A stretch of DNA of 64,000 nt from assembly GCA_035495815.1 (NCBI GenBank), contig DATJFH010000237.1:20327-84326 (forward strand). Direction: 5' to 3'. The notes beneath the pieces are model-generated. The model saw only the letters and a program-made list of their open reading frames with translations. It ran no database searches and was not told the DNA's origin. Below, in pieces: positions 51,920 to 60,981 of the stretch (within the stretch, counting starts at the first letter, position 1; every line of letters begins with the position of its first letter). The translations under genes were made by a program, and so were the position numbers. Origin of the DNA: DATJFH01 sp035495815. Lineage in GTDB: Bacteria > Acidobacteriota > Terriglobia > Bryobacterales > Bryobacteraceae.

Positions 51920-53415
51920 TGGCGCGTTCCCAGGGCAAGCGACAGGATTCGTTCCTGGGTGGCCTCGCCGCGGTCGAGGATTCCGGCCAGCGTTCCGCCG
52001 CGCATTACGCCGACGCGGTCGCTCATCCCCAGGATTTCGGGCAATTCCGACGAGATCATGAGGATCGCCATGCCCTGTTCGGCCAGATCGCCGATAAGCT
52101 TGTGGATCTCGGCCTTGGCGCCGATGTCGACGCCTTGGGTCGGCTCGTCGAGAATCAGCACCGACGGTTTCACCATCAGCCAGCGGCTGAGCGCCACCTT
52201 CTGTTGATTGCCGCCCGAGAGCGCGCTGACCGGCGACTGCACGGAAGGCGTCTTCACGCGCAGCCTTTCCGCCATGCCCGTCGCGCGCGATTGCTCCTGC
52301 CCGAAATCGAGCAGGCCGGCGTGCGTGAACTCGTCGAGGCTCGCCAGCGTGCAGTTGGCCGCCACCGACATCTCCGGAATCACACCGTGCCGGCGGCGAT
52401 CCTCGGGCAGGTAGGCGATACCGTGGGCGATGGCGTCGCCGGGATTGGAGATGACGGCTTCTTTTCCGCGCAGCGTGATGCGGCCGCTGTCGGCCGGCGT
52501 CAGACCGAAAAGGATCTGCGCCAGCTCAGTTCGTCCCGAGCCGGTCAGCCCGGCAAGTCCGAGGATTTCGCCGGCCCGGAGATGGAAGCTGATGTCCCGA
52601 ACTCCGGAGGACTGGCAGCCGAGATGTTGTCCTTCAAAGGCCGTGTCGCCGAGGCGGATCTCACGTTTCGGGAAGACTGCCGAGAGTTCGCGTCCGATCA
52701 TCATGGCGATAAGCGCGCCGCGGTCCAGCCCGGCCATGGGGCGCGTGTCGACGGCGCGGCCGTCACGCAGCACCGTCACGCGATCCGCGATTCTGACCAG
52801 CTCTTCCAGGCGGTGCGAAATGTAAATGATGCCGGCGCCGCCCTGCCGCAGCTCGGCGATGATGCGGAAGAGGCGCTCCACTTCACGGTCCGCCAGCGCG
52901 GAAGTAGGCTCATCCATGATCAGGATTTTCGCGCCCGAGCCGATGGCCTTGGCGATTTCGACCAGCTGCTGCTCGGGCATCGTCAGGTCCGCCGCGCGTT
53001 TGTCGGGATCGAGGGTGGAGCCGGCGCGCTCGAGCAGGCGGCGCGTCCGGCCGCGGCGTCCTCTCCAGTCGATACGCCGCCATGCGCCGGGCGGCTCGAG
53101 CGCGAGCGAGATGTTCTCGGCGACCGTGAGGTCCGGCAGCAGGGCCGGCTGCTGGTAAATCGCGGCTACCCCCAGCGACCGGCTGCGAACGGGACTGTTG
53201 GCGGCGATGACGTCGCCGTGAATTTCGAGCGTTCCGGAATCCGGCTGTGTCGCGCCGGTAATGATTCTGATGAGCGTGGACTTGCCCGCGCCGTTTTCTC
53301 CGACGAGCGCGTGAACTTCGCCGGGCTGGAGGTCGAACGATACCGATTGCAGAGCCTGGACGGCCCCGTAGGATTTGCTGACGTTGGTCGCTTTTAGAAG
53401 TGGAACCTCAGCCAT
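51916..53415 (-). CDS. Sugar ABC transporter ATPase (RbsA/MglA/RhaT-like, two ATP-binding halves)
   Basis: A 499-residue double ATPase. The first half has Walker A GENGAGKST, LTMPEQQLVEIAKAIGSGAKILIMDEPTSAL (signature and Walker B). The second half has GLTGSGRTELAQILFG, which replaces the canonical Walker A as in all RbsA/MglA proteins, and SALSGGNQQKVALSRWLMVKPSVLILDEPTQGVDIGAK. It powers uptake of a monosaccharide or AI-2-like molecule. First gene of the three-gene importer, about 65 bases downstream of the apbE gene, which is in the same direction. Confidence 0.94.
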   Translation of the reverse strand: MAEVPLLKATNVSKSYGAVQALQSVSFDLQPGEVHALVGENGAGKSTLIRIITGATQPDSGTLEIHGDVIAANSPVRSRSLGVAAIYQQPALLPDLTVAENISLALEPPGAWRRIDWRGRRGRTRRLLERAGSTLDPDKRAADLTMPEQQLVEIAKAIGSGAKILIMDEPTSALADREVERLFRIIAELRQGGAGIIYISHRLEELVRIADRVTVLRDGRAVDTRPMAGLDRGALIAMMIGRELSAVFPKREIRLGDTAFEGQHLGCQSSGVRDISFHLRAGEILGLAGLTGSGRTELAQILFGLTPADSGRITLRGKEAVISNPGDAIAHGIAYLPEDRRRHGVIPEMSVAANCTLASLDEFTHAGLLDFGQEQSRATGMAERLRVKTPSVQSPVSALSGGNQQKVALSRWLMVKPSVLILDEPTQGVDIGAKAEIHKLIGDLAEQGMAILMISSELPEILGMSDRVGVMRGGTLAGILDRGEATQERILSLALGTRQ

Positions 53416-53480
53416 GAAGAGAATGACGATTCTACCAGAGCCGGGGACCAGGCCAGGCTCCCGAAGGTCCGGGCCGTGCG

Positions 53481-54455
53481 TCAGGAGCCGCGCTTGAAGC
53501 GCGCCGACCTCAATATTCTCTCTTCTCCGTTCCTGCGAACCACGATCAGGGCTGCGATTCCATCCTGCCCCTCCACAAATTCCAGGCCTCTGGACGCGCC
53601 GAGGACGCTGACGGCGGTCGCGAGGCTGTCCGCCTGCACGCCGCGAGGCGCGACGATGGTCACCGTGATCCTGTCGGTGAGTCCCGCGCGGGAGACCGGG
53701 TCGATGATGTGGGAATATCGCCTCCCATTCGCATCGAGACCCTGCTCCTGGTCACCGGACGTCGAGACCGCGGTGTTGCTCAATTCCAGAGTCTCGGACT
53801 GGACGCCGATCTTCCATCCCCGCCGCCCCGGGGGCGGATCGCCGAAAGCCAGGTCGCCGCTGGCGGCCACCAGCGCGCGGGTGATTCCAAGTCCCTTCAG
53901 GACGGCCAGCGCGGCGTCGGCCGCGTAACCCTTGGCAATGCCGCCCAGATCGAGTTGCATTCCCGCCATCGCGAGGCTCGCCGTTCGATTCGCCGTATCC
54001 AGACGCAGTTTGCGGTAACCGCAGCGCGCAGCCGCCTCCCGCAGAGCCGCCGGATCGGGTGGACGGCCGGTCCGGCGCGCTTCCCGCCACAGCCGGATCA
54101 CGGGGCCCAGTGTCACATCGAACGCCCCATTCGTCTCTTCGGCCAGCTTCTGCGAGGCTGCCAAGACGCGGAACAGATCGTCGCTCACCGGCAGGGGATG
54201 CTGCACGGCGGTCCGCGCGATGCGGTTCAGCTCGCTGTCGGGTTTGTAGTCGGAAAGAGCGCTGTCCAACTCGCGCACGCGATCGAATGCAGCCCGGAAA
54301 GCCTCTGCGGCGACGGTCTCGCCAGTGGCGTACAGCTTGATCTGGAACAGCGTGCCCATGGCGGGCTCGACCGATTCGAACAAACGCAGTTCGGACGCGC
54401 CGGCCCCGGTGGCCAGTATCAGGACGGCTCCGATTCTATTCCAGCCGCTCCACAC
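53481..54455 (-). CDS. apbE: FAD:protein FMN transferase
   Basis: A 324-residue ApbE-type flavin transferase. It has MGTLFQIKLYATGE at the start, ALSDYKPDSELNRIAR, FDVTLGPVIRLW, LDLGGIAKGYAADAAL and RYSHIIDPVSR, followed by the metal-site end VQADSLATAVSVLG. It attaches FMN through a phosphoester bond to a Ser/Thr of target proteins such as Rnf and Nqr subunits, working in the periplasm; a signal peptide at the N-terminus (IGAVLILATGAGAS) supports that. Target proteins are not in the window. Its first 20 bases overlap the end of the upstream cytochrome/FGE-like gene. Confidence 0.93.
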   Translation of the reverse strand: MWSGWNRIGAVLILATGAGASELRLFESVEPAMGTLFQIKLYATGETVAAEAFRAAFDRVRELDSALSDYKPDSELNRIARTAVQHPLPVSDDLFRVLAASQKLAEETNGAFDVTLGPVIRLWREARRTGRPPDPAALREAAARCGYRKLRLDTANRTASLAMAGMQLDLGGIAKGYAADAALAVLKGLGITRALVAASGDLAFGDPPPGRRGWKIGVQSETLELSNTAVSTSGDQEQGLDANGRRYSHIIDPVSRAGLTDRITVTIVAPRGVQADSLATAVSVLGASRGLEFVEGQDGIAALIVVRRNGEERILRSARFKRGS

Positions 54456-55857
54456 CGCTGTTCCAGTATTCGTACATCTCGTCCGCCGTGGGGATTTTCG
54501 CCGGACGCACCAGCCTGAAGCCGAGCCACTGCGCGTCGGTCTCGTACCAGATGCTTTTGGGCAGTTGCGGATCCTGCTGCTTCCAGGCGGCCTCAGAGGC
54601 GACGCGCGCGGCGCAGCGGACCATCTCCGCCGGATCGTTCCAGGATCCTCCCCGGACCGCGTGCGGATAGAGCTCCTTCGCTTTTACCCATGGATTCACG
54701 GCCGCGGCCGGCTTATAGCTTTCGTACTGGTCGAGCGTCCACTCCATCACGTTGCCGAGCATGTCGTAGAGGCCCCAGGCATTCGGCTTCCGTGTGGCGA
54801 CGGTTTGGTACTTGCCGCCGCTGTTTGCGGCAAACCACGCGAAGTCGCCGAGGGGAGCAGGATCAGCGGCGGCGCCCGCCCGGCACGCGTATTCCCATTC
54901 TGCTTCCGTAGGCAGGCGATAGAATTCGCCTGTTTTCGCGCTCAACCATTCGGCGTACTTGTTGGCCGCGTGCTGCGTCATGCTGATGGCCGGGAATCCG
55001 TTGATGCCCATTCCGAAGCTCATCTCGACATAGGGCCGCGTTGGGCGGCTCACCGCATCGAGCGTGGTGTCCTTGCCGGCGACCTCGCCCGCCTGGCTCG
55101 CGAACATGAATAGCCGGTATTCGTCCCAGGTGACTTCGTGTACCTGCATCCAGAAGGCATCGACGCGAACTTGGTGCGGAGGCTGCTCGTCCGCTTTTGC
55201 GGTAGATCCCATCGTGAACTCGCCGGCGGGAATCGGGACCATGCCGTAAGAGATCAGCGTGTTGGGAATGGTCACCTTGTATGCGGCCGCCGGATCCGAA
55301 GTCTTCGCTCGAGCTTCGATACTGGCGTGGATCCGGCGCACGGTCTCGTGCTCGTCGCCCGCGCCGGAATCCGTGAGTTTGAGGGCTGCTCCGTCGGGCC
55401 ACGGCGCGCCCTCCTCGATCCACCGCTTCAAGACTTCCAGCTTTGCTTCCGGCAGCCGCGGACCGCCCGGAGGCATCGCGCCGGGACGTCCGGCCGGAAG
55501 CGCGGCGGCGCGGTACAGCAAACTGGCCTCGGGATTCCGGGGCACGATCGACCGCTTGTCGAGCAGCGCCTTACGCGAAGTCACGGCCAGCCCGCCGGCA
55601 GCCTTGCCGGCATTATGGCATCCCGCGCAGGATTGCTCCAGGATAGGTGCGACGTCACGCTTGAAGTCGACCGGCTGGGCAAAGAGGGATACCGCGGCCA
55701 GCGTGCAGCACGCGCCCGTGAATAATACTGTCCTGGCGCGGCGCGGCAGTAGGAAACGCCTGCCCCACCCGGCAGCGCCGGCGGATCCTCGAGGCAGGAG
55801 ACCGCCGGGATAATCCGGTGCAGGTGGTTTTCGCGGGGGTTGCACAACGGTCTCCAT
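54436..55857 (-). CDS. Cytochrome c (planctomycete-type) fused to an FGE-like (SUMF1) domain, exported
   Basis: A 473-residue protein. After a hydrophobic segment (TVLFTGACCTLAAVSLFAQ), a small cytochrome c domain carries one heme site, CAGCH at 77-81, with a possible distal Met in AMPPGG. From about residue 200 an FGE-sulfatase domain follows: VPIPAGEFTMGSTAK, RLPTEAEWEYACRAG, LYDMLGNVMEWTLDQY, RGGSWND and a closing LGFRLV. The two catalytic Cys positions of true formylglycine-generating enzymes (after RGGS) read Asn-Asp-Pro, so it is unlikely to mature the sulfatases. It may be a redox or carbohydrate-binding accessory protein. Confidence 0.85.
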   Translation of the reverse strand: METVVQPPRKPPAPDYPGGLLPRGSAGAAGWGRRFLLPRRARTVLFTGACCTLAAVSLFAQPVDFKRDVAPILEQSCAGCHNAGKAAGGLAVTSRKALLDKRSIVPRNPEASLLYRAAALPAGRPGAMPPGGPRLPEAKLEVLKRWIEEGAPWPDGAALKLTDSGAGDEHETVRRIHASIEARAKTSDPAAAYKVTIPNTLISYGMVPIPAGEFTMGSTAKADEQPPHQVRVDAFWMQVHEVTWDEYRLFMFASQAGEVAGKDTTLDAVSRPTRPYVEMSFGMGINGFPAISMTQHAANKYAEWLSAKTGEFYRLPTEAEWEYACRAGAAADPAPLGDFAWFAANSGGKYQTVATRKPNAWGLYDMLGNVMEWTLDQYESYKPAAAVNPWVKAKELYPHAVRGGSWNDPAEMVRCAARVASEAAWKQQDPQLPKSIWYETDAQWLGFRLVRPAKIPTADEMYEYWNSGVERLE

Positions 55858-55907
55858 GGTTCAGCGCAGGCGTCGGCGCCACTGTCGCGGCAGGCCGAGT
55901 GCGCGCG

Positions 55908-57206
55908 TTACGAGAACTTTGTAATGCCGGGTTCGGCGCGCGGGCGGACTTCCATGCTGCCGTTCCAATCCACCTTGTCCGGGAATAAATGCTCCTGCGA
56001 GTTCAGGGCCTGGTCCCAGGTGATCTGCTGACCGGTGTAGGCTGCCATGCGGCCCATCATCGCCAGCAGCGTGCTCGTGGCCATGCGCTTGCCGTCGTTC
56101 ATGGGCTGGTTGCGGCGGATCGAGGCGAACAGCAGGTCGTGCTCGCGCTGGTACATGTCGTACTGCTTGCCGGTGAACTGCCAGGGATTCTTGCCCTCGA
56201 TCCTCGGCGCCGGGCCGCGGCCGATCAGGCACGTGCCGTCCGATCCCAGCAGGTAGTCGGAGTTCTCGTTGTGACAGCCTTCGATCTGGCGGTTGGCCAG
56301 GAACGCCCGCATGCCATTCGGATAGATGTAGTTGATCTCGAAGTGATCGTAAATGTTGCCCCCTTCGGACGGTATCGACCGCCCGCCGACGCCTACGCAG
56401 CTCACCGGCGGCTCGTCGCCCATCGCCCAGGCGATTTTATCCGCGCTGTGCACGGCCTGTTCCACCAGGCTGTCGCCGCACAGCCACACGAAGTTGTACC
56501 AGTTGCGGATCTGCCACTCGACGTCGCTCATTCCGGAGGGACGCGTGGCCGCCGGCGGCATCGGCTTCACCGGATTGGTGTAATACGTCGCGTAATAAGC
56601 CACCAGCTTGCCGATCCCGCCCTTCTGCACCTGATCGAAGGTCTCGATAATCATGTTGTTGTAGCGCCAGCAGAAGCCGGCCACCAGCGACAGATTCTTC
56701 TCTTTCGCCTTTTCCGAGGTGGCCATCACGGCACGCACGCCGGGCGCATCGGTGGCGATCGGCTTTTCGCAAAACACGTGTTTATTGGCTTCGATGCAGG
56801 CCGCCAGATGACCGGGCCGGAAGCCGGGCGGCGTGGTGAGAATCACCACGTCTACACCGCTGTCGATCACTTTCTGGTAGGCGTCCAGTCCGAGGTACCG
56901 CTTCGAATCGTCTACTTTCAATCGCGACGCGATCTTGCCCCGCCGCTTCAGCGCCTCCAGCGACTTGTCGACATTACCGGCGTCGATATCGGCCACCGCC
57001 GTGAGCTCCGCGTAGTCATCCGCGGTCAGCGCCTGCGAGGCAGCTCCGGTTCCCCGGCCTCCGCAGCCTACCAATCCGACCTTGATGGCATTGGTTACCG
57101 TCTGGGCGGAGATGATGCCCGGGAACGACGTCACCGCGGCGCCCAGCGCGCCCGTGGTGGCTTTCAGAAAATCGCGACGATCGGTGCTCTTTGGTTGTTC
57201 TTTCAT
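55908..57206 (-). CDS. Tat-exported Gfo/Idh/MocA oxidoreductase
   Basis: A 432-residue dehydrogenase-like protein. The twin-arginine signal is RRDFLKATTGALGAAV, followed by a Rossmann fold with VGLVGCGGRGTG and the NAD-binding loop, then HVFCEKPIATD (catalytic Lys region) and AGFCWRYNNMIIETF. Secreted Gfo/Idh proteins of this type are common in Acidobacteriota and Planctomycetota, and may process sugars with cofactor carried along. It starts 34 bases downstream of the DUF1080 gene stop, in the same direction. Confidence 0.88.
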   Translation of the reverse strand: MKEQPKSTDRRDFLKATTGALGAAVTSFPGIISAQTVTNAIKVGLVGCGGRGTGAASQALTADDYAELTAVADIDAGNVDKSLEALKRRGKIASRLKVDDSKRYLGLDAYQKVIDSGVDVVILTTPPGFRPGHLAACIEANKHVFCEKPIATDAPGVRAVMATSEKAKEKNLSLVAGFCWRYNNMIIETFDQVQKGGIGKLVAYYATYYTNPVKPMPPAATRPSGMSDVEWQIRNWYNFVWLCGDSLVEQAVHSADKIAWAMGDEPPVSCVGVGGRSIPSEGGNIYDHFEINYIYPNGMRAFLANRQIEGCHNENSDYLLGSDGTCLIGRGPAPRIEGKNPWQFTGKQYDMYQREHDLLFASIRRNQPMNDGKRMATSTLLAMMGRMAAYTGQQITWDQALNSQEHLFPDKVDWNGSMEVRPRAEPGITKFS

Positions 57207-57240
57207 GGCTATCCTCTTCTATGATCCCGCAACAGGACGG

Positions 57241-57888
57241 CTACCGGCGCGACAGGTCGCGAATGCTGATGTCCTTGAACCGCATGTTGCCCAGCCCGCC
57301 GGAATGCAGCTGCAGCGCGATGTAGCCGTCGAACGATTTCGGCGTCGGGTCCGTGAAATCCAGGATCAGCACGCCGTTCAGGCGCGCGACGTAGCGGTTG
57401 CCCTCGACGATCAGCAGATAGTCGTTCCAATCCGTGGGTCTCAGCACCGTCTCGAACTCCGGCGCGGGCCAGGCGATCCACTGCCGCCCGTCGCCGTAGA
57501 GCCCGCCCGTGTGGTGGTTCAACGCCCGGTCGATCTCGAACTGCATGCCCTGCGTGATCGTGGCTGTTCCCGGCTTGAATTCCGAATGGACGAAGACGCC
57601 GCTGTTGCCGTCGGCTTCGCACTTGAAGCGCAGAGAGAGTTGAAAATCCTTGTACATCTTCTCCGTGCGCAGATACCCGTAGTCCTTCGTTACCCCCTGG
57701 CCGTGTATCGCGCCGTCTTCTACTTCCCACTTCTCGTTCCCGACCTTGACCCAACCGGTCAGGTCCTTGCCGTTGAAGAGCGACACCCAGCCGGTTTCGT
57801 ACGGTTTCGGACGCGGCGCCCGGGCGGCCTGGAAACCGTAAACGGCCGCGGCCGAAGCCAGTATCAGGGCGAAAAGAGATCTGCGCAT
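57241..57888 (-). CDS. DUF1080 (3-keto-disaccharide hydrolase-like) protein, exported
   Basis: A 215-residue exported protein with a signal peptide (SLFALILASAAAVYGFQA) and a DUF1080 jelly-roll domain: WVSLFNGKDLTGWVKVG, DGAIHGQGV, SGVFVHSEFKPG, MQFEIDRALN and WNDYLLIVEGNRYVARLNGVL. DUF1080 proteins include 3-keto-glycoside hydrolases and often co-occur with Gfo/Idh oxidoreductases, such as the one that starts 34 bases after its stop. It may cleave 3-keto sugars made by such an oxidoreductase. It begins 9 bases after the glmM stop. Confidence 0.87.
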   Translation of the reverse strand: MRRSLFALILASAAAVYGFQAARAPRPKPYETGWVSLFNGKDLTGWVKVGNEKWEVEDGAIHGQGVTKDYGYLRTEKMYKDFQLSLRFKCEADGNSGVFVHSEFKPGTATITQGMQFEIDRALNHHTGGLYGDGRQWIAWPAPEFETVLRPTDWNDYLLIVEGNRYVARLNGVLILDFTDPTPKSFDGYIALQLHSGGLGNMRFKDISIRDLSRR

Positions 57889-57897
57889 CCCCTTACT

Positions 57898-59235
57898 TTA
57901 ACCGATCTCCCGCTCGATGGCGCCCGCGATGCGCGTCGTGAACTCCTCCACCTGCTTGGGATCGGCGGCCTCCACCATCACGCGCGCCAGAGGCTCGGTA
58001 CCCGAGAAGCGCACCAGGACCCGCCCGGTGGCCCCCAGCGCCTCCTGGCATTCCCGCATCTCGCGGGCAACCGAAGGCAGTTCGGAGAGGCTCTTCTTTT
58101 CGCGGATACGGACGTTGACCAGCCGCTGCGGATAAATCTCCATATCGGTTGCCAGCTCGTCGAGCCCTTTTCCGGACCTGGCGGAGATCGACGTGATCTG
58201 AAGCGCGGTCAGCATGCCGTCTCCGGTCGTCGAATAATCCGTGAAGATCACGTGCCCCGATTGCTCGCCGCCCAGCGCGGCGCCAGACCGCAGCATCTCC
58301 TCGAGCACGTACTTGTCGCCCACCGCCGTGCGGATCAGCCGTATTCCTTCCCGCTCCAGGGCCTTCTCCAGCCCCAGATTCGACATCACCGTGGCCACCA
58401 CCAGCCGATTCTTCAGCCGTCCGGAGGCCAGCATCTCGCGGGCGGCAATCAGGAGCACGGCGTCGCCGTCGATCACCCGGCCGCTCTTCGATACGAAGAT
58501 GGCGCGGTCGGCGTCGCCGTCGTAGGCCACCCCCAGATCCGCCCCGGCCGCCAGAACCGCCTTTTGCAACGGCTCCAGGTGGAGTGCGCCGCATCCCAGA
58601 TTGATGTTCCGGCCGTCCGGATCGCGGCAGATGGCCTCAACGCCCGCGCCTGCCCGGCGGAACAGTTCCGGGGCCAGATGGGACGCGGCGCCGTTCCCGC
58701 AATCCAGCACGATTTTCAAGCCGTCGAACCGGTTCGGCGCCGTCGAGAGCAGGTTGTGGATGTATCGCAGATCGAGCCCTTCGTCCACGCGCAACTCGGC
58801 CGCCGCCGGTTTCACGCCGGCCTCGCGGAGCCGAAAAATCTCCTCCTCGATGCGGTCTTCCTGAGCGTCGGGCAGCTTGAATCCGCTGTGTCCGAAAACT
58901 TTGATGCCGTTGTCCTGATACGGATTGTGGGACGCGGAAATCATCACTCCGGCGGCGAATGAATCGGTATGGGTCAGGAACGCCACCCCGGGCGTCGTCA
59001 CTACTCCGGCGAAGCGCACTCCGGCGCCCGCCTCCCTGAGCCCCCCGGCCACCTGGGCCGCGATCCATGGGCCGGACTCGCGGGTATCCATGCCGATCAC
59101 AATCTGCGGGTTGGGCGCAAGATCCTTCGCCACGCCACCCAGAGCCAGCCCGAACGCATGCGTCGTCTCGGGGTCCAGCGGAAATTGCCCCGCAACTCCG
59201 CGGATTCCATCGGTTCCGAACAGTTTCTTGGCCAT
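57898..59235 (-). CDS. glmM: Phosphoglucosamine mutase
   Basis: A 445-residue alpha-D-phosphohexomutase that converts glucosamine-6-phosphate to glucosamine-1-phosphate for peptidoglycan and LPS precursors. It opens KKLFGTDGIRGVAG, has the phosphoserine loop ISASHNPYQDNG with Ser102, as in E. coli GlmM, the metal-binding loop DGDADRAIFV, and GEQSGHVIFTDY. The C-terminal domain closes with VRFSGTEPLARVMVEA. It is downstream of cdaA and cdaR, the typical cluster in which GlmM activity is modulated by the diadenylate cyclase. Confidence 0.96.
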   Translation of the reverse strand: MAKKLFGTDGIRGVAGQFPLDPETTHAFGLALGGVAKDLAPNPQIVIGMDTRESGPWIAAQVAGGLREAGAGVRFAGVVTTPGVAFLTHTDSFAAGVMISASHNPYQDNGIKVFGHSGFKLPDAQEDRIEEEIFRLREAGVKPAAAELRVDEGLDLRYIHNLLSTAPNRFDGLKIVLDCGNGAASHLAPELFRRAGAGVEAICRDPDGRNINLGCGALHLEPLQKAVLAAGADLGVAYDGDADRAIFVSKSGRVIDGDAVLLIAAREMLASGRLKNRLVVATVMSNLGLEKALEREGIRLIRTAVGDKYVLEEMLRSGAALGGEQSGHVIFTDYSTTGDGMLTALQITSISARSGKGLDELATDMEIYPQRLVNVRIREKKSLSELPSVAREMRECQEALGATGRVLVRFSGTEPLARVMVEAADPKQVEEFTTRIAGAIEREIG

Positions 59236-59244
59236 GAATTGCTT

Positions 59245-59895
59245 CTAGGGATGTTTCTCCATGAACACGGTGACGGAAATCCTGACCGGTTTCTCGAAGC
59301 GGACATGCGGATCGCCCACGTAGGCGTTGACGTGAAACTGCGATTCGCCCACCACCGCCGCCACATCGATCGGATCGGTTACCGCGTACTCGATCTTCTT
59401 CACGTGGCTTGCCGGTCCGAGGATCGTCAACTCCTTGGGCTTGGCTTCATAACGGGCCACGTGGTAGCCTTTCGGCAGCGCGCCGGAGAATCGTACCTGC
59501 ACCGGGACGGACAACCGCGTCCGCTGCTCGAACTGCAGCCGGATCTGCGCCGGGATAGCCCGCACCAGCCGCATGCCGGTCGGCAGGTTCGTATTATGCT
59601 CGTCGATTTGAAACGTGCGCTCGCCCGGCTTGTGGATGTCGGAAAAATCGAGCACCACGGCGGATTTGGCGCTGTTGAAATTCTCGATCTTGTTGGCCGG
59701 CCCGCGCAGGTCGATCGAAACCGAGCCCACCAGGTCGGAACTGATTTCCAGATCGTCCGGCATGCCGCGGTACTCGACGGGCACGGAAACAAAGGTTCCG
59801 ATTTCCGGATCCCTGGCGTAGGCGAACCAGAGCATCAGCGAGACGGCGAGTGAGAAGAGTTTCCAGCCGGCATTGCGCGTCAGCGCCTCGATCAT
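59245..59895 (-). CDS. cdaR: YbbR-domain regulator of diadenylate cyclase (CdaR)
   Basis: A 216-residue protein anchored by one N-terminal membrane segment (LFSLAVSLMLWFAYA), with YbbR repeats outside: VSVPVEYRGMPDDLEI, SVSIDLRGPANKIENF, DFSDIHKPGERTFQI and PVQVRFSGALPKGYHV, VTILGPASHV-like text at the next turn. CdaR tunes CdaA and GlmM in this operon. Its ATG overlaps the cdaA stop (ATGA, 59892-59895) and glmM starts 9 bases later. Confidence 0.88.
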   Translation of the reverse strand: MIEALTRNAGWKLFSLAVSLMLWFAYARDPEIGTFVSVPVEYRGMPDDLEISSDLVGSVSIDLRGPANKIENFNSAKSAVVLDFSDIHKPGERTFQIDEHNTNLPTGMRLVRAIPAQIRLQFEQRTRLSVPVQVRFSGALPKGYHVARYEAKPKELTILGPASHVKKIEYAVTDPIDVAAVVGESQFHVNAYVGDPHVRFEKPVRISVTVFMEKHP

Positions 59896-60764
59896 GGCCG
59901 GCTTACCTTCTGGATGGGGACTCTTTCACGGGGCAGCCGTATCTCTTCCCGGTCCTCGGAAGGCCGCCACAAACGGCGGTTTCCGCCGAAATGCCTGGCG
60001 ATCCGCTGACCTACCTGCTCGGGCGTGAGATCCAGCTCGATCTCACCGAAGGCGGCGATGGAAATGCGCGCGTTCTCTTCGGACACGATGATGGCCAGGC
60101 AATCGGTCTCCTCGGTGATGCCGATGGCCGCCCGGTGACGGGTCCCCAGCTTGCTCGAAAGCGCCGGATTCATGCTCAGCGGCAGAAAACAGGCCGCCGC
60201 GCTGATATGATCCTTTTGTACGATCACCGCTCCATCGTGCAGCGGCGCTTCTTTCCGGAAGATACACAAAAGCAGGTCTCTCGAAATATGTGCGTCCAGC
60301 CGGACTCCACTCTCAATAAATGTACGCAAACCGATGTCCCGCTCGAGGACGATCAGCGCTCCAGTCTTCTCGGCGGACAGGCGGGCCAGCGCCAGCAGAA
60401 TCTCCTCCGTATATTCCCGCCGCCGGAACGTATGGCCGAAAAGCCGTTTCCGGCCGATGCGCGCCAGCGTTCTGCGGATTTCGGATTGGAACAGCACAAT
60501 CACCCCGACCGCCATATAGGGAATGATTTGCGAAAGAATTGTATGCAGGAGTTCCAGGCGCAGCCAGAATGACAGGTTATAGATGGCGACCAGAACCAGA
60601 ATTCCGAGCAGAATGTGCGCGGCCCGGGTGCCGCGGACGATCATGATCAGCTCATAAATCAGAAAAGCGACGACAAGGATGTCCACCGCGCCCATGAGGG
60701 TAAGCTTCGGCAGCGATTGCAGCACTTGGGGAAAAGTCGCCGGCATGAGCCATCTCGGGACCAA
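59892..60764 (-). CDS. cdaA: Diadenylate cyclase
   Basis: A 290-residue c-di-AMP synthase of the CdaA type. About three membrane segments (for example DILVVAFLIYELIMIV and HILLGILVLVAIYNL) precede the DAC domain with the catalytic motifs Asp177-Gly-Ala (LHDGAVIV) and Arg209-His-Arg (GTRHRAAIG). It condenses two ATP molecules to cyclic di-AMP, a signal used in cell-wall and potassium homeostasis. The start at 60764 is TTG; the next in-frame ATG is 60746. It heads the cdaA-cdaR-glmM unit. Confidence 0.94.
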   Translation of the reverse strand: MVPRWLMPATFPQVLQSLPKLTLMGAVDILVVAFLIYELIMIVRGTRAAHILLGILVLVAIYNLSFWLRLELLHTILSQIIPYMAVGVIVLFQSEIRRTLARIGRKRLFGHTFRRREYTEEILLALARLSAEKTGALIVLERDIGLRTFIESGVRLDAHISRDLLLCIFRKEAPLHDGAVIVQKDHISAAACFLPLSMNPALSSKLGTRHRAAIGITEETDCLAIIVSEENARISIAAFGEIELDLTPEQVGQRIARHFGGNRRLWRPSEDREEIRLPRERVPIQKVSRP

Positions 60765-60937
60765 ACATCCAAGTCCTATCTTATCGCGGAAGCAGTTCTC
60801 TTGTCAGCGAATTCGTGCGGATATACGCCGGAAAGCGATACCTTCGCCGGGCGGCGCCCGCAACCGTTCATTTTGAAGCCGGCCAAGCGCGTCATCCACC
60901 CGCCCGGGTTCCGGATCTGGCGGCGGCGCTTTTTCTC

Positions 60938-60972
60938 TTGATCTGCCGCTATAATTATGGATATAATTATCC
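60938..60972 (+). promoter_or_regulatory. Promoter with overlapping dyad upstream of the Rrf2 gene
   Basis: The -35 element TTGATC (60938-60943) and -10 TATAAT (60962-60967) are separated by 18 bases. A palindrome GGATA-TAAT-TATCC (60959-60972) covers the -10. A second TATAAT copy is at 60950-60955. The predicted transcription start is within about 8 bases of the ATG at 60982, so the mRNA would be almost leaderless. The dyad is a candidate operator for autoregulation by the Rrf2 protein encoded just after it. Confidence 0.5.
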
Positions 60973-60981
60973 ACATATCCA

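Noticed and set aside
54436..55857. Formylglycine-generating enzyme for the neighbouring sulfatases
   Set aside because: The two catalytic Cys positions after RGGS are not Cys, so this assignment was dropped in favour of an FGE-like domain.
57082..58962. Plus-strand frame of 626 codons over the Gfo/Idh, DUF1080 and glmM genes
   Set aside because: It spans three well supported genes on the opposite strand and has no motif or plausible ribosome site.
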